46,895 nucleotides of DNA from Clostridia bacterium (GCA_017403185.1 JAFQON010000030.1:1-46895), one strand, 5' to 3'; counted from the first letter of the stretch, positions 16,991-26,535 are shown. The notes: a model not told the origin generated them from the letters alone. A program made the numbers and translations.

Positions 16991-19900
16991 ATGAAAAGAA
17001 AAATTTTATCTTTTTTGCTCATATTCACGCTGATTATTGCATCGGCTCCCCTTGCAGGCATTGACCTTGGAGATATATTTGCACTCCGTGCCGAGGCGTA
17101 TGTTCAGAAAGATCCTTCACACAAGGTGTGGGGCGACTATATTTATAAGTTCGATGATTACTACGGCGGTGAAAACGAAGAACTTATACTTGTGAAATAC
17201 ACGGGCAGCGAAAAGAATATTGTCGTTCCCTCCGAAATTGACGGGCACCCCGTTGATATTATCGGCAAGGAATGCTTCAGCTACAACGGCATAACCACAA
17301 TCGAGCCTCCTGTGGGCGAAAGCATCATCCCCGCAAACCCCGCTCTTAAAGAGATTGAAAGCGTTGTTCTGCCCGACACAATCATAGGCATTCAGAATGA
17401 TGCCTTTGCAAACTGCACAAAGCTCACTTCGGTAAACTTCCCTGAAAGCCTTGAATTTATTGAGTATCAGGCTTTTGACGGCTGTGACAGCCTTAAGGAA
17501 ATCACCCTGCCCGGCAAGGATATAAGCTACGGTGACTACTGCTTTCGTGCAGATATAGAGAAAATTACGCTTAACGAAGGTATGACAATAATCCCCGCAG
17601 CGATGTTTGAAGGAACAAAGGCGGAAAGCTTAACAATTCCGTCAACCGTGAAAAGGATTGACATTCAGGCGTTTTATCGCAGCCGCATAAAAACGGTTAC
17701 GGTTGAAGGATACCTTACACCTTCATTTCTGACCACTCCCGAGCTTAATTTTATGGCTTCCGAATCCCACAAGCTTGACAAGGTTATGTTCAGATATATG
17801 CCGTGCAGTATGTCATATTATGATATATACGATGTAACCTACAATGAGGAGAGCGGATACTGGGAATGCGTGCGCATTGCCGAGAGCGGCACTCCCAATG
17901 TTTATAACGATCAGTCATTTGACTATATTCTCAAAGACGGCGAGGCAACCCTCATAAAATACACGGGCACAAATCCTTATGTTGTAATGCCAAAAACAGT
18001 CGGCTTCCCCGGCATAAATCTTGGCACGGTAACGGAAATCGGCAGCAATGTTTTTAAGGGCACAGAGGTAACTAAGGTTATTATATCCGACACAATAAAA
18101 CGTATAGGCACCTCGGCTTTTGCAAACTGCTCTTCGCTCACTGAGGTTGTTATCCCCGAATCGGTTGAAAAAATCGGCAATGCCGCATTTTTTGCCTGCA
18201 CGGGGCTTGAAACGGTAACTCTGCCCGAATCCGTGAAGGATATCGGCACCAAGGCTTTTCAGTCTTGCTCAAATCTTAAGACGGTAAGCTGGCCGTCATC
18301 GCTTATATATGTACCCTCTGACGCATTCCGCAACTGCAGAAATCTCACCGATTTCAGCGTTTTCATGAATGTTGAAATCATTGCAGGCGGCGCATTCAAC
18401 GGCTGCGAATCGCTTGTTATTGATGACTTCGGCGATAAAATCAGAGAAATCGGTGATTATGCTTTCGTCCCATCAACGAGCGGCAATGCCGGAATTCCCG
18501 GTGCGGTTATCAACACAACCGAATTGCCCGAGAGCCTTGAATACCTCGGCTACCGTGCATTTGCTTATAACAGTTCTTTGAAGGAAATTGTAATCCCCGA
18601 AAAAGTGAGCCGCATTGAGGGCTGCACCTTTGAAGAATCTGCGCTCGAAAAAGTAACGATTCTTGCACCGCTCAAGGAAATCGGGGCGGGTATGTTCAGC
18701 CATACTGCGATAAAATCAATTGATCTGCCCGAAGGGCTTGAAAGAATAGGCGCCAAAGCATTCGACCACTCGGAGATTGAAGAAATCAACTTCCCCGACA
18801 CGGTGAATTACATAGGCGAAAAAGCTTTCTGGGGCTGCAGAAACATCAGCAGCATTGAAATCCCTCCCCTTGTCACAAAGATAAACGAACGAACCTTTTG
18901 CGACATTTCAATCGAGAGCATTGTTATTCCGTCAACCGTTAAATCCATAGGTAATTACAGCTTCAGCGCTTGCAAAAACCTTAAGGATATAACCATTGAA
19001 AACGGTGTTGAAAAAATCTGTTCTTTCGCATTTGCAAAGTGTGCCGCAAAGGAAATAACAATCCCCGAGAGCATAAACTACCTCGGCTTCGATATAATTG
19101 AAGATTCTCAGGTTGAAACCGTATACTACAATGTTGCAGGCTGCCCCGAAACTCTGCCGAGCATATCCTCGGATGATTACCCTGTTGTCGGCGGTCTCAT
19201 GCTCAAAAAGGTTGTTTTCGGCGATAAGGTCAAAAAGGTACCCATGTATTTTGCGTATAAGAGCAGCACACTTGAAGAGGTTGTTTTCTCAGACAGCATT
19301 GAAGAAATTGCAGGCTACGCCTTCTATCAATGCAATGCTTTGAAAAAGATGACCTTGCCTGAAAACCTCAAAAGAATCGGCACCTGCGCCTTTAAGGAAT
19401 GCAAATTGCTCTCGGAAATCAATCTGCCTGACAGCCTTGAAGAAATAGCGTCTCAGGCTTTCACAAACTGCACGGCACTTACGGAAATCACTCTGCCCGA
19501 AGGGCTCAGAAGCCTTCACAACAGCGCCTTCTCGGGCTGCAACAGCATCAAAACCATAAATTTCAACGCCGTAAGCTGCGAATTTTTAAGCCTCAGGCAA
19601 TCAAACATTGAAGGCATTTATTATTCGCCCTTCAACTTGCTGAAATCTCTTGAAACGATAAATCTCGGCTCAAAAATCAAGGAGCTGCCGGCTTACCTTT
19701 TCTGCGGAATTGATAACATAAGCAGCATTGTTCTGCCCTCAACGGTTACGGATGTGGGGGTTGGCGCATTCGCCTTCAGCGGCATAACAAGCTTCAAAGG
19801 CTCCGAAAACCTTGAAAGCATTGAGGAATACGCCTTCTACGGCTGTGATAAGCTCACCGCTGCAAACCTTTGCTGCAACATTATGCTCATCGGAGCATAT

Positions 19901-21016
19901 TCCTTCAGCGGCTGCGGCGCACTGACCGAAATTTATATTCCCGACAGCGTAACAATAATCGAAATGGAAGCTTTCAAAGACTGCCCCGCCCTTCACACGG
20001 TAAGAATGTCCGCCAATGTTGACTACATACCCCGTGAAGCGTTCTATGACTGCAAGGAGCTTTCAACCTTCACATGGGAGGCGGAAAGCAAGCTTGTCGG
20101 CAGGCTCGCCTTCGGCAATTGCGTAAAGCTCGGCGATTTTGATTTTGTGAATGTTGAAAAGCTCTATATCAACAGCTTCCTCGGCAGCGGCGTTACGGTT
20201 GTTCAGCTTGGCGAAAGCATAAACGAAGAAAGCCGCACTCCGCTCAAAACCGTTGAAGTGCAGAGCTTCAAGGACTGCACAAGCCTTGAAACCCTCGGCA
20301 TCGGCGGCAGCGTTTCAACCGTTAAATCGCAGGCATTTGCAGACTGCACAAACCTTGAAACTGCAGTTATTGCAGACAGCGTTACACAGATTGCTCCCGA
20401 TGCCTTTGACGGCTGCGACAATCTGACAATCTATTGCAGCGAAAATTCATACGCATATTCATATGCTCAGACACAAGGCATCAAGGTGAGCACCTTTGTG
20501 ATTGCGCCTATCCCCAATCAGACCTATACGGGCTCTGAGATAAAGCCCGAGGTTTCGGTTTCAATTTCGGGCGATACTCTGAGCAAAAATGTTGACTTCG
20601 GCGTAACATATGCAAACAACATCAATGTGGGTAAAGCCGATGTTGATGTTAAAGGCAAAGGCGATTTCAGAATGTATGCAAGCAGGGCGAATTTCACAAT
20701 CGTGACAAAGAGCATTTCAAATGCGGTTATCGCCGATATCCCCGCTCAGAATTACACGGGCGATGCCGTTACTCCTTCGCTCACCGTTACAGACGGAGCA
20801 AATATATTGCGTGAAGGCGTTGACTACACCGTAACCTATAAAAATAACACTAAGGAAGGCACCGCAACGGCTGAGATAAAGGGCATCGGCAACTATTCGG
20901 GCTCGGCAAAGGCAAGCTTTGAAATTGAGCGTCAGAGCGTCATTCAGCGCATCATCAGTGCTCTTGCATCGTTTTTCAACACTTTCCTTGCAGTGATAAA
21001 ATCAGTTTTCTCTTAA
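16991..21016 (+). CDS. Giant secreted BspA-type LRR surface protein
   Basis: 1341 residues from the ATG at 16991, 7 bases after GGAGG; an upstream in-frame ATG at 16928 lies inside the previous gene. Signal peptide at 1-36 (KRKILSFLLIFTLIIASAPL...AEA). From about 60 to 1165 it is almost entirely LRR_5 units of 22-24 residues with 'AFxxCxxLxxIxLPxSVxxIGxxAF' pattern. Residues 1169-1241 and 1242-1315 are two beta-domains with 'Y(T)G..I.P..(S/T)V..G..L..(N/G)VD(F/Y).VTY.NN...G.A...(I/V)KG.G.(F/Y)'. The last 25 residues are hydrophobic and amphipathic (QRIISALASFFNTFLAVIKS). No LPXTG is seen. The likely role is adhesion or polymer binding at the cell surface, inferred from the BspA family. The C-terminal third is nearly duplicated in the next gene. 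Confidence 0.92.
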   Translation: MKRKILSFLLIFTLIIASAPLAGIDLGDIFALRAEAYVQKDPSHKVWGDYIYKFDDYYGGENEELILVKYTGSEKNIVVPSEIDGHPVDIIGKECFSYNGITTIEPPVGESIIPANPALKEIESVVLPDTIIGIQNDAFANCTKLTSVNFPESLEFIEYQAFDGCDSLKEITLPGKDISYGDYCFRADIEKITLNEGMTIIPAAMFEGTKAESLTIPSTVKRIDIQAFYRSRIKTVTVEGYLTPSFLTTPELNFMASESHKLDKVMFRYMPCSMSYYDIYDVTYNEESGYWECVRIAESGTPNVYNDQSFDYILKDGEATLIKYTGTNPYVVMPKTVGFPGINLGTVTEIGSNVFKGTEVTKVIISDTIKRIGTSAFANCSSLTEVVIPESVEKIGNAAFFACTGLETVTLPESVKDIGTKAFQSCSNLKTVSWPSSLIYVPSDAFRNCRNLTDFSVFMNVEIIAGGAFNGCESLVIDDFGDKIREIGDYAFVPSTSGNAGIPGAVINTTELPESLEYLGYRAFAYNSSLKEIVIPEKVSRIEGCTFEESALEKVTILAPLKEIGAGMFSHTAIKSIDLPEGLERIGAKAFDHSEIEEINFPDTVNYIGEKAFWGCRNISSIEIPPLVTKINERTFCDISIESIVIPSTVKSIGNYSFSACKNLKDITIENGVEKICSFAFAKCAAKEITIPESINYLGFDIIEDSQVETVYYNVAGCPETLPSISSDDYPVVGGLMLKKVVFGDKVKKVPMYFAYKSSTLEEVVFSDSIEEIAGYAFYQCNALKKMTLPENLKRIGTCAFKECKLLSEINLPDSLEEIASQAFTNCTALTEITLPEGLRSLHNSAFSGCNSIKTINFNAVSCEFLSLRQSNIEGIYYSPFNLLKSLETINLGSKIKELPAYLFCGIDNISSIVLPSTVTDVGVGAFAFSGITSFKGSENLESIEEYAFYGCDKLTAANLCCNIMLIGAYSFSGCGALTEIYIPDSVTIIEMEAFKDCPALHTVRMSANVDYIPREAFYDCKELSTFTWEAESKLVGRLAFGNCVKLGDFDFVNVEKLYINSFLGSGVTVVQLGESINEESRTPLKTVEVQSFKDCTSLETLGIGGSVSTVKSQAFADCTNLETAVIADSVTQIAPDAFDGCDNLTIYCSENSYAYSYAQTQGIKVSTFVIAPIPNQTYTGSEIKPEVSVSISGDTLSKNVDFGVTYANNINVGKADVDVKGKGDFRMYASRANFTIVTKSISNAVIADIPAQNYTGDAVTPSLTVTDGANILREGVDYTVTYKNNTKEGTATAEIKGIGNYSGSAKASFEIERQSVIQRIISALASFFNTFLAVIKSVFS
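20440..21010 (+). repeat. Direct repeat, copy 1, of the surface-protein 3' end
   Basis: The region encoding the two beta-domains and tail is closely matched by 23397-23966 in the next gene. The stretch 20603-20694 is identical over 92 bases to 23559-23650. Identity also at silent positions points to recent duplication or gene conversion. Confidence 0.85.
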
Positions 21017-21032
21017 TAAGGAGGCTTGAACA

Positions 21033-23972
21033 ATGAAAAAAATCCTCAAAAAGCTTCTGTGCTGCGTTATGATATTTGCCGTAGCTGCCGCATCCGCTCC
21101 GCTTTTAGGTATTGATACGGTTATCCCCGCCGCCGCAGAATCTGAAACAGGCAAATCAACCGAAGGGCTGAAAGGCCGCCAATACACCGACAACTATATC
21201 TATCGCAGATACAGCGAATACGGAATCGCCATAGTAAAATATACGGGCGAGATGGGCGAATATTTTGAAATTCCGTCTGAAATTGAAGGGTACAGGGTCG
21301 AGAGACTTGACCAAAGCTCGTTTTCACCGTACGGAATCAACTATGTTGACAGCGATGACAATGATGTGCCCAACAACCCGAGTATGAACAACCTCAAAGA
21401 AATAAGCATACCGCCAACCGTAAGGGTAATCAGCAGCGGTGCCTTTGAAAAATGCGAAAACCTTGAAAAGGTCAATTTTTCAGAGGGACTTGAAACTATA
21501 TGGTGGAGAGCTTTCAAAGACTGCAAAAAGCTGACCTCCTTTGATTTCCCGAGCACGCTTGTCGATATTTATTCGCACAATTTCGACGGCACGGCGGTAA
21601 CCGAGGTGCTTTTCAAGAAAAACACCTATTATGACTGGTTTGCCGTGAACAGCGATCTCTTTTCATGCTCTCAGGTCATAAAGTGCACCGTGCAGGGCGA
21701 CGGCGTGAGGGTTGACAAAGACGCATTCTGCAACTCAGTGCTCAGAGAAATCATTTTTGAGGGCACCGTTGTTCTGTTTGAAAACGGGGCGTTTGATAAG
21801 GATGACAACACCGTTGAAAAGCTTGTTTTCAAATCGGGAATGCCTGACGGCACTTATGAGATGCTTATTAACGATTACGGCTACCATGCACACATTGACC
21901 CCGTTGACAACTCGGTTTATTTTGACAGGAATGCAGAAAACACTGATTATATCAGCGGTGACTTTGCTTATGCACTGAATGATGCTTTGCAGGCAACAAT
22001 CACCAGATATACGGGCTCAAAAACTGCCGTTACCGTGCCCGAAAAGATAGACGGCTACACCGTTACAGAAATAGGCGGCTTTGCATTCCGTGAGGATGAT
22101 GAAAGCGCAGGCGTTGTTTCGGTCAGCCTGCCCGACACGGTAAAAAGCATCGGCGCATACGCCTTCTACGGCTGCGAAGCCCTTGAAGAAATAAACACCC
22201 CCGCCACTCTTGAAACTATCAACAGCTATGCCTTCTGCGGCTGCACAAACCTCAAGGCGTTTGATGTGCCCGAAGCTCTGACTTTTCTGGGCGATTACGC
22301 CTTCAGCCGATGCGAGAGCCTGAAAAGAATTGACCTGCCCGACAGCATAGAAAAAATCTGCAACGGCGTTTTCATGGGCTGCACGGCAATTGAAAAAATA
22401 AGAATGCCGCAACACATAAAAACAATAGGCATAAGCAGCTTTGAGGGCACAAAAGCCCTTGAGGAAATTGATTTGCCCGAAACACTCACAATCATTGACG
22501 ACAGAGCTTTTCACGGCAGCGGAATAAAAAGCGTTATCCTGCCCAAAAGCCTTGAGTATCTGCTTGAAGGCGTGTTTGACGAATCTGGCGTTGTGACTGC
22601 CGTTATCGACGGTAAAGACCTTTTGCTCAGCTGGGCATTCCGTGACTGCCCTTACCTTGAAACGGTTGAAATCAGAAACGGTGTTTCGGAAATATGGGGT
22701 GCCGCATTCGCTGACTGCCCCTCCCTTAAAACCGTAACACTCCCTGAAAATCTTAAGGAAATTGAGCCCAAGGCTTTCTCAAATTGCGTTAATCTTGAAA
22801 CGGTTTATTATAATGCGATAAACTGCGAGGTGCACACAAGTTCCATAAACCCGAAGAACCCCGTTTTCTTTAACTGCAACCCCGAAAACATTTACATAGG
22901 CGACAAGGTTGAATATCTTGGTGCGGCATTGTTCATGGACTGTGAAACTCTTGTGAGCGTCACCCTGCCCGACAGCGTAACAACCGTTGACCGTAACGCA
23001 TTCTACAGCTGTGCAGAGCTTACAAGCGTTGAATGGAACGCCGTAAGCAAGCACATAGGCCAAAGAGCTTTTGCGGACTGCCCGAAGCTCACGGGCTTTG
23101 ATTTCAGCAACATCGAAAAATCATATTCAAACAGCTTCAAGGGCAGCGGCATAGTCAAAGCTCAGCTCGGTGAAACAAAAGACGAAACACCCTCAAACCT
23201 TCAGGTTATTGAAACTCAGGCATTTATGGAATGCGAAAATCTTGAAACAGTCGGCATAGGCGGCAATGTTTCAACCGTTGAAGCTCAGGCATTTGCCGCT
23301 TGCACCAACCTTGAAACGGCAGTTATTTCAGACAGCGTGACGGATATTGCAAACGATGCCTTTGAGGGCTGCGACAAGCTCACCATTTATTGCGCTGAGA
23401 ATTCCTATGCACACTCCTACGCACAGACCCAGGGCATTAAAGTAACCACCTTTGTGATTGCACCCATCCCCAATCAACCCTATACAGGCTCTGAGATAAA
23501 GCCCGAGGTTTCAGTTTCGCTTTCAGGCGATACTCTGAGCAAGAATGTTGACTTCGGAGTAACATATGCAAACAACATCAATGTGGGTAAAGCCGATGTT
23601 GATGTTAAAGGCAAAGGCGATTTCAGAATGTATGCAAGCAGGGCGAATTTTACAATCGTGACCAATAAAATTTCAAATGCGGTTATCGCCGAAATCCCTG
23701 CTCAGAATTACACGGGTGAAGCAGTCACTCCTTCACTGACCGTCACTTACGGCTCAAGCATCCTTCGTGAAGGCGTTGATTACACCGTAACATATAAAAA
23801 CAACACCAAGGAAGGCACCGCAACGGCTGAGATAAAGGGCATCGGCAACTACTCAGGCTCGGCAAAGGCAACATTTGAAATTGAGCGGCAGAGCGTTATT
23901 CAGCAGCTTATCAGCGCAGTCTCAACATTTATCAATTCGATTTTTGCAATTATAAAATCAGTTTTTGCCTGA
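21033..23972 (+). CDS. Secreted BspA-type LRR surface protein, paralogue
   Basis: 979 residues, start after AAGGAGG and 16 bases from the previous stop. The N-terminus is a signal peptide (KKILKKLLCCVMIFAVAAASAPLLG). LRR_5 units run from about 60 to 800, interrupted at about 180-320 by less regular segments. Residues from 807 onward duplicate the two 'YTG' beta-domains of the upstream protein, and the end has the same hydrophobic tail ('FINSIFAIIKSVFA'). LRR surfaces differ much more than the C-terminal part, suggesting different ligands presented on a common base; that is inference. No LPXTG or lipobox is seen. Confidence 0.92.
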   Translation: MKKILKKLLCCVMIFAVAAASAPLLGIDTVIPAAAESETGKSTEGLKGRQYTDNYIYRRYSEYGIAIVKYTGEMGEYFEIPSEIEGYRVERLDQSSFSPYGINYVDSDDNDVPNNPSMNNLKEISIPPTVRVISSGAFEKCENLEKVNFSEGLETIWWRAFKDCKKLTSFDFPSTLVDIYSHNFDGTAVTEVLFKKNTYYDWFAVNSDLFSCSQVIKCTVQGDGVRVDKDAFCNSVLREIIFEGTVVLFENGAFDKDDNTVEKLVFKSGMPDGTYEMLINDYGYHAHIDPVDNSVYFDRNAENTDYISGDFAYALNDALQATITRYTGSKTAVTVPEKIDGYTVTEIGGFAFREDDESAGVVSVSLPDTVKSIGAYAFYGCEALEEINTPATLETINSYAFCGCTNLKAFDVPEALTFLGDYAFSRCESLKRIDLPDSIEKICNGVFMGCTAIEKIRMPQHIKTIGISSFEGTKALEEIDLPETLTIIDDRAFHGSGIKSVILPKSLEYLLEGVFDESGVVTAVIDGKDLLLSWAFRDCPYLETVEIRNGVSEIWGAAFADCPSLKTVTLPENLKEIEPKAFSNCVNLETVYYNAINCEVHTSSINPKNPVFFNCNPENIYIGDKVEYLGAALFMDCETLVSVTLPDSVTTVDRNAFYSCAELTSVEWNAVSKHIGQRAFADCPKLTGFDFSNIEKSYSNSFKGSGIVKAQLGETKDETPSNLQVIETQAFMECENLETVGIGGNVSTVEAQAFAACTNLETAVISDSVTDIANDAFEGCDKLTIYCAENSYAHSYAQTQGIKVTTFVIAPIPNQPYTGSEIKPEVSVSLSGDTLSKNVDFGVTYANNINVGKADVDVKGKGDFRMYASRANFTIVTNKISNAVIAEIPAQNYTGEAVTPSLTVTYGSSILREGVDYTVTYKNNTKEGTATAEIKGIGNYSGSAKATFEIERQSVIQQLISAVSTFINSIFAIIKSVFA
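23397..23966 (+). repeat. Direct repeat, copy 2, of the surface-protein 3' end
   Basis: Partner of 20440-21010, offset by about 2956 bases. Identical over 92 bases at 23559-23650. Recombination between the copies would delete or fuse the two surface-protein genes in frame. Confidence 0.85.
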
Positions 23973-23985
23973 GGTATTGTAATTT

Positions 23986-24726
23986 ATGAAAAAGCATAAA
24001 ACAAAAATAATCGCAGCGGCAGTCATAATCTTTTTGATTGCCGTTGCGGCAAACATAACAATCTGCTTTTTCGGCAATCCGGCAGACCGAATCAAGGTCA
24101 GGGATGCTGCTGAGGAATATATTGCTCTCAATTACGGCGAATACAGCCCGAAAATAGTTGATATTGATTATGATTTCAAGTATATCGGCTATTGGGTTGA
24201 AATTTTCCTTGAGGAAAATGGGAAAACATTCAGCCTGCAATATTATGAATCGGGCGAGCTTGAATGGGATACATACGATTTTTCAATATATGAGGAAAAA
24301 TACGGTGAAGCATACTATGAAGAAGGAATTTACGCCATAAGGGATATAATCGGCACCCCGCAAAACGAAAAACAGAAAGCAGTGCTTGCGGTTATAAACT
24401 TTGATTTTGAAATTCAGAACGGCGGTCTGTGCCAGTATCTTGTTAACGAAGATGATGAAAACATTGTGAAAATCACGGATTATCTGCGCATGGTCGGTGC
24501 GGAAAATCAGGCAAATCTGCTTGAAGAATTCGCAGTTAAAAACGGCCTTGAGCTTAAATCGGTTGAAATCAAAAACAACGATGAATACATTGAGTTTGAA
24601 AAAAGCAAGCCGTTTGATGAATTCGACAATGCCTATATTGATTTGGAAAATGCCGATTGGGACGAAGCAACCGTTTTAACAAATGAAGTTATCTCCTATA
24701 TTCAGGATAACATTGAGGATTTTTAA
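23986..24726 (+). CDS. Membrane-anchored protein with YfjL-like and DMP19-like regions
   Basis: 246 residues, GAGG before the ATG and 13 bases after the previous stop. An N-terminal membrane helix (about 7-28, KIIAAAVIIFLIAVAANITICFF) is followed at 35-100 by a region like YfjL/DUF3139-type small proteins ('AAEEYIALNYGEYSPKIVDIDY', 'FSLQYYESGELEWDTYDF'). Residues 120-245 resemble the DMP19/DUF4375 domain ('VLAVINFDFEIQNGGLCQYLVN', 'LRMVGAENQANLLEEF'). DMP19-type domains mimic nucleic acid in some proteins, but function here is unknown. The assignments are by eye. It is probably the penultimate gene of the sigma/surface-protein operon. Confidence 0.7.
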   Translation: MKKHKTKIIAAAVIIFLIAVAANITICFFGNPADRIKVRDAAEEYIALNYGEYSPKIVDIDYDFKYIGYWVEIFLEENGKTFSLQYYESGELEWDTYDFSIYEEKYGEAYYEEGIYAIRDIIGTPQNEKQKAVLAVINFDFEIQNGGLCQYLVNEDDENIVKITDYLRMVGAENQANLLEEFAVKNGLELKSVEIKNNDEYIEFEKSKPFDEFDNAYIDLENADWDEATVLTNEVISYIQDNIEDF

Positions 24727-24727
24727 A

Positions 24728-25276
24728 ATGAAAAGGATTAAATATTTTTTCGCAGTCACCGTTTTTTTGCTCATACCTCTGATTTTCTCATCCTGTTCAT
24801 CGTGGACTGTTATCCGTTACATTTATGAAAGCGACCGTGTTAAATACAAGGCGGAGGATTTTTTACCCACAGGCTTTGCAAGCTATGACAAAGTAAGCTA
24901 TGACCACAACAAAAGAATACTTCTATGGTTTGTGACGGACACAATGACAGTCAAGGTAAAATACGATGATTTTTACATTGCCAAAAAGCATGAAATCGAG
25001 GAAATATATGACTATCTCACCGAGCCTGTTGAATCGGATATGCTCAAAGGGCACTACACCGTGCCCGTAACGGAGTTTGAATATAAGGGCTTTCATTTCA
25101 GAGTGGCAGACGGCGGCGATTACCCCAAAGAGTTCGGCATGGTGGGGTATAACGATGAAACAAAAGAGATTGCGTATCTCTGGTTTCATGACCCCGATCA
25201 GGATATCATCGCTGAACCCGATGATGATAAAGAAACGGCAATGATTGAATTTGTTGAGCAAAACTTTGATTTGTAA
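24728..25276 (+). CDS. Small lipoprotein of unknown function
   Basis: 182 residues from the ATG at 24728, one base after the previous stop, with GAGGAT as ribosome binding site. Residues 1-22 are a lipoprotein signal (KYFFAVTVFLLIPLIFSSC) with the likely lipidated Cys in 'IFSSC'. The mature part is rich in Tyr, Asp and Lys and has no domain I recognise. It ends the operon ahead of the terminator at 25282. Confidence 0.75.
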   Translation: MKRIKYFFAVTVFLLIPLIFSSCSSWTVIRYIYESDRVKYKAEDFLPTGFASYDKVSYDHNKRILLWFVTDTMTVKVKYDDFYIAKKHEIEEIYDYLTEPVESDMLKGHYTVPVTEFEYKGFHFRVADGGDYPKEFGMVGYNDETKEIAYLWFHDPDQDIIAEPDDDKETAMIEFVEQNFDL

Positions 25277-25281
25277 ATACC

Positions 25282-25320
25282 AAAACGGCTTGCAATGGGT
25301 AACCCCACGCAAACCGTTTT
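25282..25320. terminator. Bidirectional intrinsic terminator
   Basis: AAAACGG.TTGC pairs with GCAA.CCGTTTT around a GTGGGGTTACCC-type loop; T-runs follow on both strands (TTTTCTTTATTT on plus, TTTTGGTATTT on minus). It separates the convergent lipoprotein and APH-like genes. Confidence 0.8.
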
Positions 25321-25334
25321 CTTTATTTCTGTAT

Positions 25335-26402
25335 TCAAGGCAGCCTTATGTCATCACGGGTCATCTGATGCTCAAGCCAGTCAAGTATTTTTAAAACCCG
25401 CCTGCTGCCAAATTTTATTCGCTTGATTTCATTAATGTGATACCACCAATATGAATTCATATAACGGAAAAGAACAGGAAAAACCTCTCTTTCAAATTCG
25501 CTGAATTCATAAAATTCCTGAATGTTTTTTACATTATCAAGAAAGCATTCTATTCTCAGCTCATCAAGCTTTTTGCTGTATAAAAACCGTCTTCTGCCCT
25601 TTCTGCCGTAAAGCTTGTTGTTTTCAGTATTCCACATTGCTTCACGGATTGTGTAATTGAGCACAGGCTCTCGCCCGCAAAGGTTAAAATCAATCAGCCC
25701 GACGAACCTGTTGTTTTCATCGAGCAAAACATTTCCGTCATGAGCATCGGCTTGAAAGCAGGAGGTCGGCAATTCGTAATAAACCTTTTTGAGCTCCGCT
25801 TGATTTCTGTAGAATAATTCAAGCAGTTTTTCTGCTCTTTCGGAATACTTCGGGAACTTTTCTTTTACAAGGTCAGTAAACTTTATTGCACACTCCGTGC
25901 TCTCATCCGTAGTGTCTGCTGCCGAGTGAGGCTCGAGCATACAGTATGCAGACGGCCAGTCAACATCATCAAGCCTTGCGGTTGCAACCTTGCCCATAGC
26001 ACGAAACAAATCGGGAAGATATGTTGATTTTCCGCTTTTGTCCTTCAGTTTTTTTCTGCCGATTTTCTCGGCAGTGGGGTAAGCTGCAAATTCCTCCGCA
26101 AAAACATAATAATCGCGTTCATTTTCGCAATAATGATAAATCTTTTCTCCGTTAAGATTGTCCACAACCATGGGGCAGTAAATTCCGAGAGCATTATATG
26201 ACCTCATAACCCTTATCCATCCGTTTATTCTGTTTTCATCGGTAAATAAATTCGAACTGTGCTTGATAACTATTTTACGCTTACCGTCGTCAACAATATA
26301 AACCTTTCTGAAATCATCGGCACCCCTGCACAAGTCAATAGTTTCGATTTTCACGGGAGTATTCTTAAAATACAGATTAACGGGAAAAGAATTTTCACTC
26401 AT
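25335..26402 (-). CDS. APH/choline-kinase-like phosphotransferase
   Basis: 355 residues from the ATG at 26402, which has AGGTGG 6 bases upstream; a GTG at 26411 is the alternative. The kinase-like fold is suggested by 'RKVYIVDDGKRKIVIKHSS' (ATP-binding lobe Lys) and by the catalytic loop 'CFQADAHDGNVLLD', equivalent to HGDLHPGN of the APH family with Asp, His and Asn kept but the first His replaced by Gln. 'VGLIDFNLCGREP' is the metal-binding segment. Substrate unknown: such proteins act on aminoglycosides, choline, sugars or amino acids. It stands alone between two convergent/divergent transcription units, with no resistance context. Confidence 0.8.
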   Translation of the reverse strand: MSENSFPVNLYFKNTPVKIETIDLCRGADDFRKVYIVDDGKRKIVIKHSSNLFTDENRINGWIRVMRSYNALGIYCPMVVDNLNGEKIYHYCENERDYYVFAEEFAAYPTAEKIGRKKLKDKSGKSTYLPDLFRAMGKVATARLDDVDWPSAYCMLEPHSAADTTDESTECAIKFTDLVKEKFPKYSERAEKLLELFYRNQAELKKVYYELPTSCFQADAHDGNVLLDENNRFVGLIDFNLCGREPVLNYTIREAMWNTENNKLYGRKGRRRFLYSKKLDELRIECFLDNVKNIQEFYEFSEFEREVFPVLFRYMNSYWWYHINEIKRIKFGSRRVLKILDWLEHQMTRDDIRLP

Positions 26403-26476
26403 ATATGCCACCTGCTTTACATCTTTTTTCTTATTTTACATTTGTTCCATGTTGAAGTCAATAAAATAAAAGTTTA

Positions 26477-26505
26477 TTGCAAGTTAAGCCCGTTTGATGT
26501 ATAAT
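26477..26505 (+). promoter_or_regulatory. Sigma-A promoter of the GDPD operon
   Basis: TTGCAA (26477-26482), a 17-base spacer and TATAAT (26500-26505), 30 bases upstream of the ATG at 26536. Confidence 0.8.
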
Positions 26506-26535
26506 GAAATATAATACTTATTGAAGGAGAAAATT

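Noticed and set aside
25335-26402. Aminoglycoside resistance gene
   Set aside because: The kinase-like motifs are generic, the first catalytic-loop His is Gln, and there is no mobile-element or resistance context.
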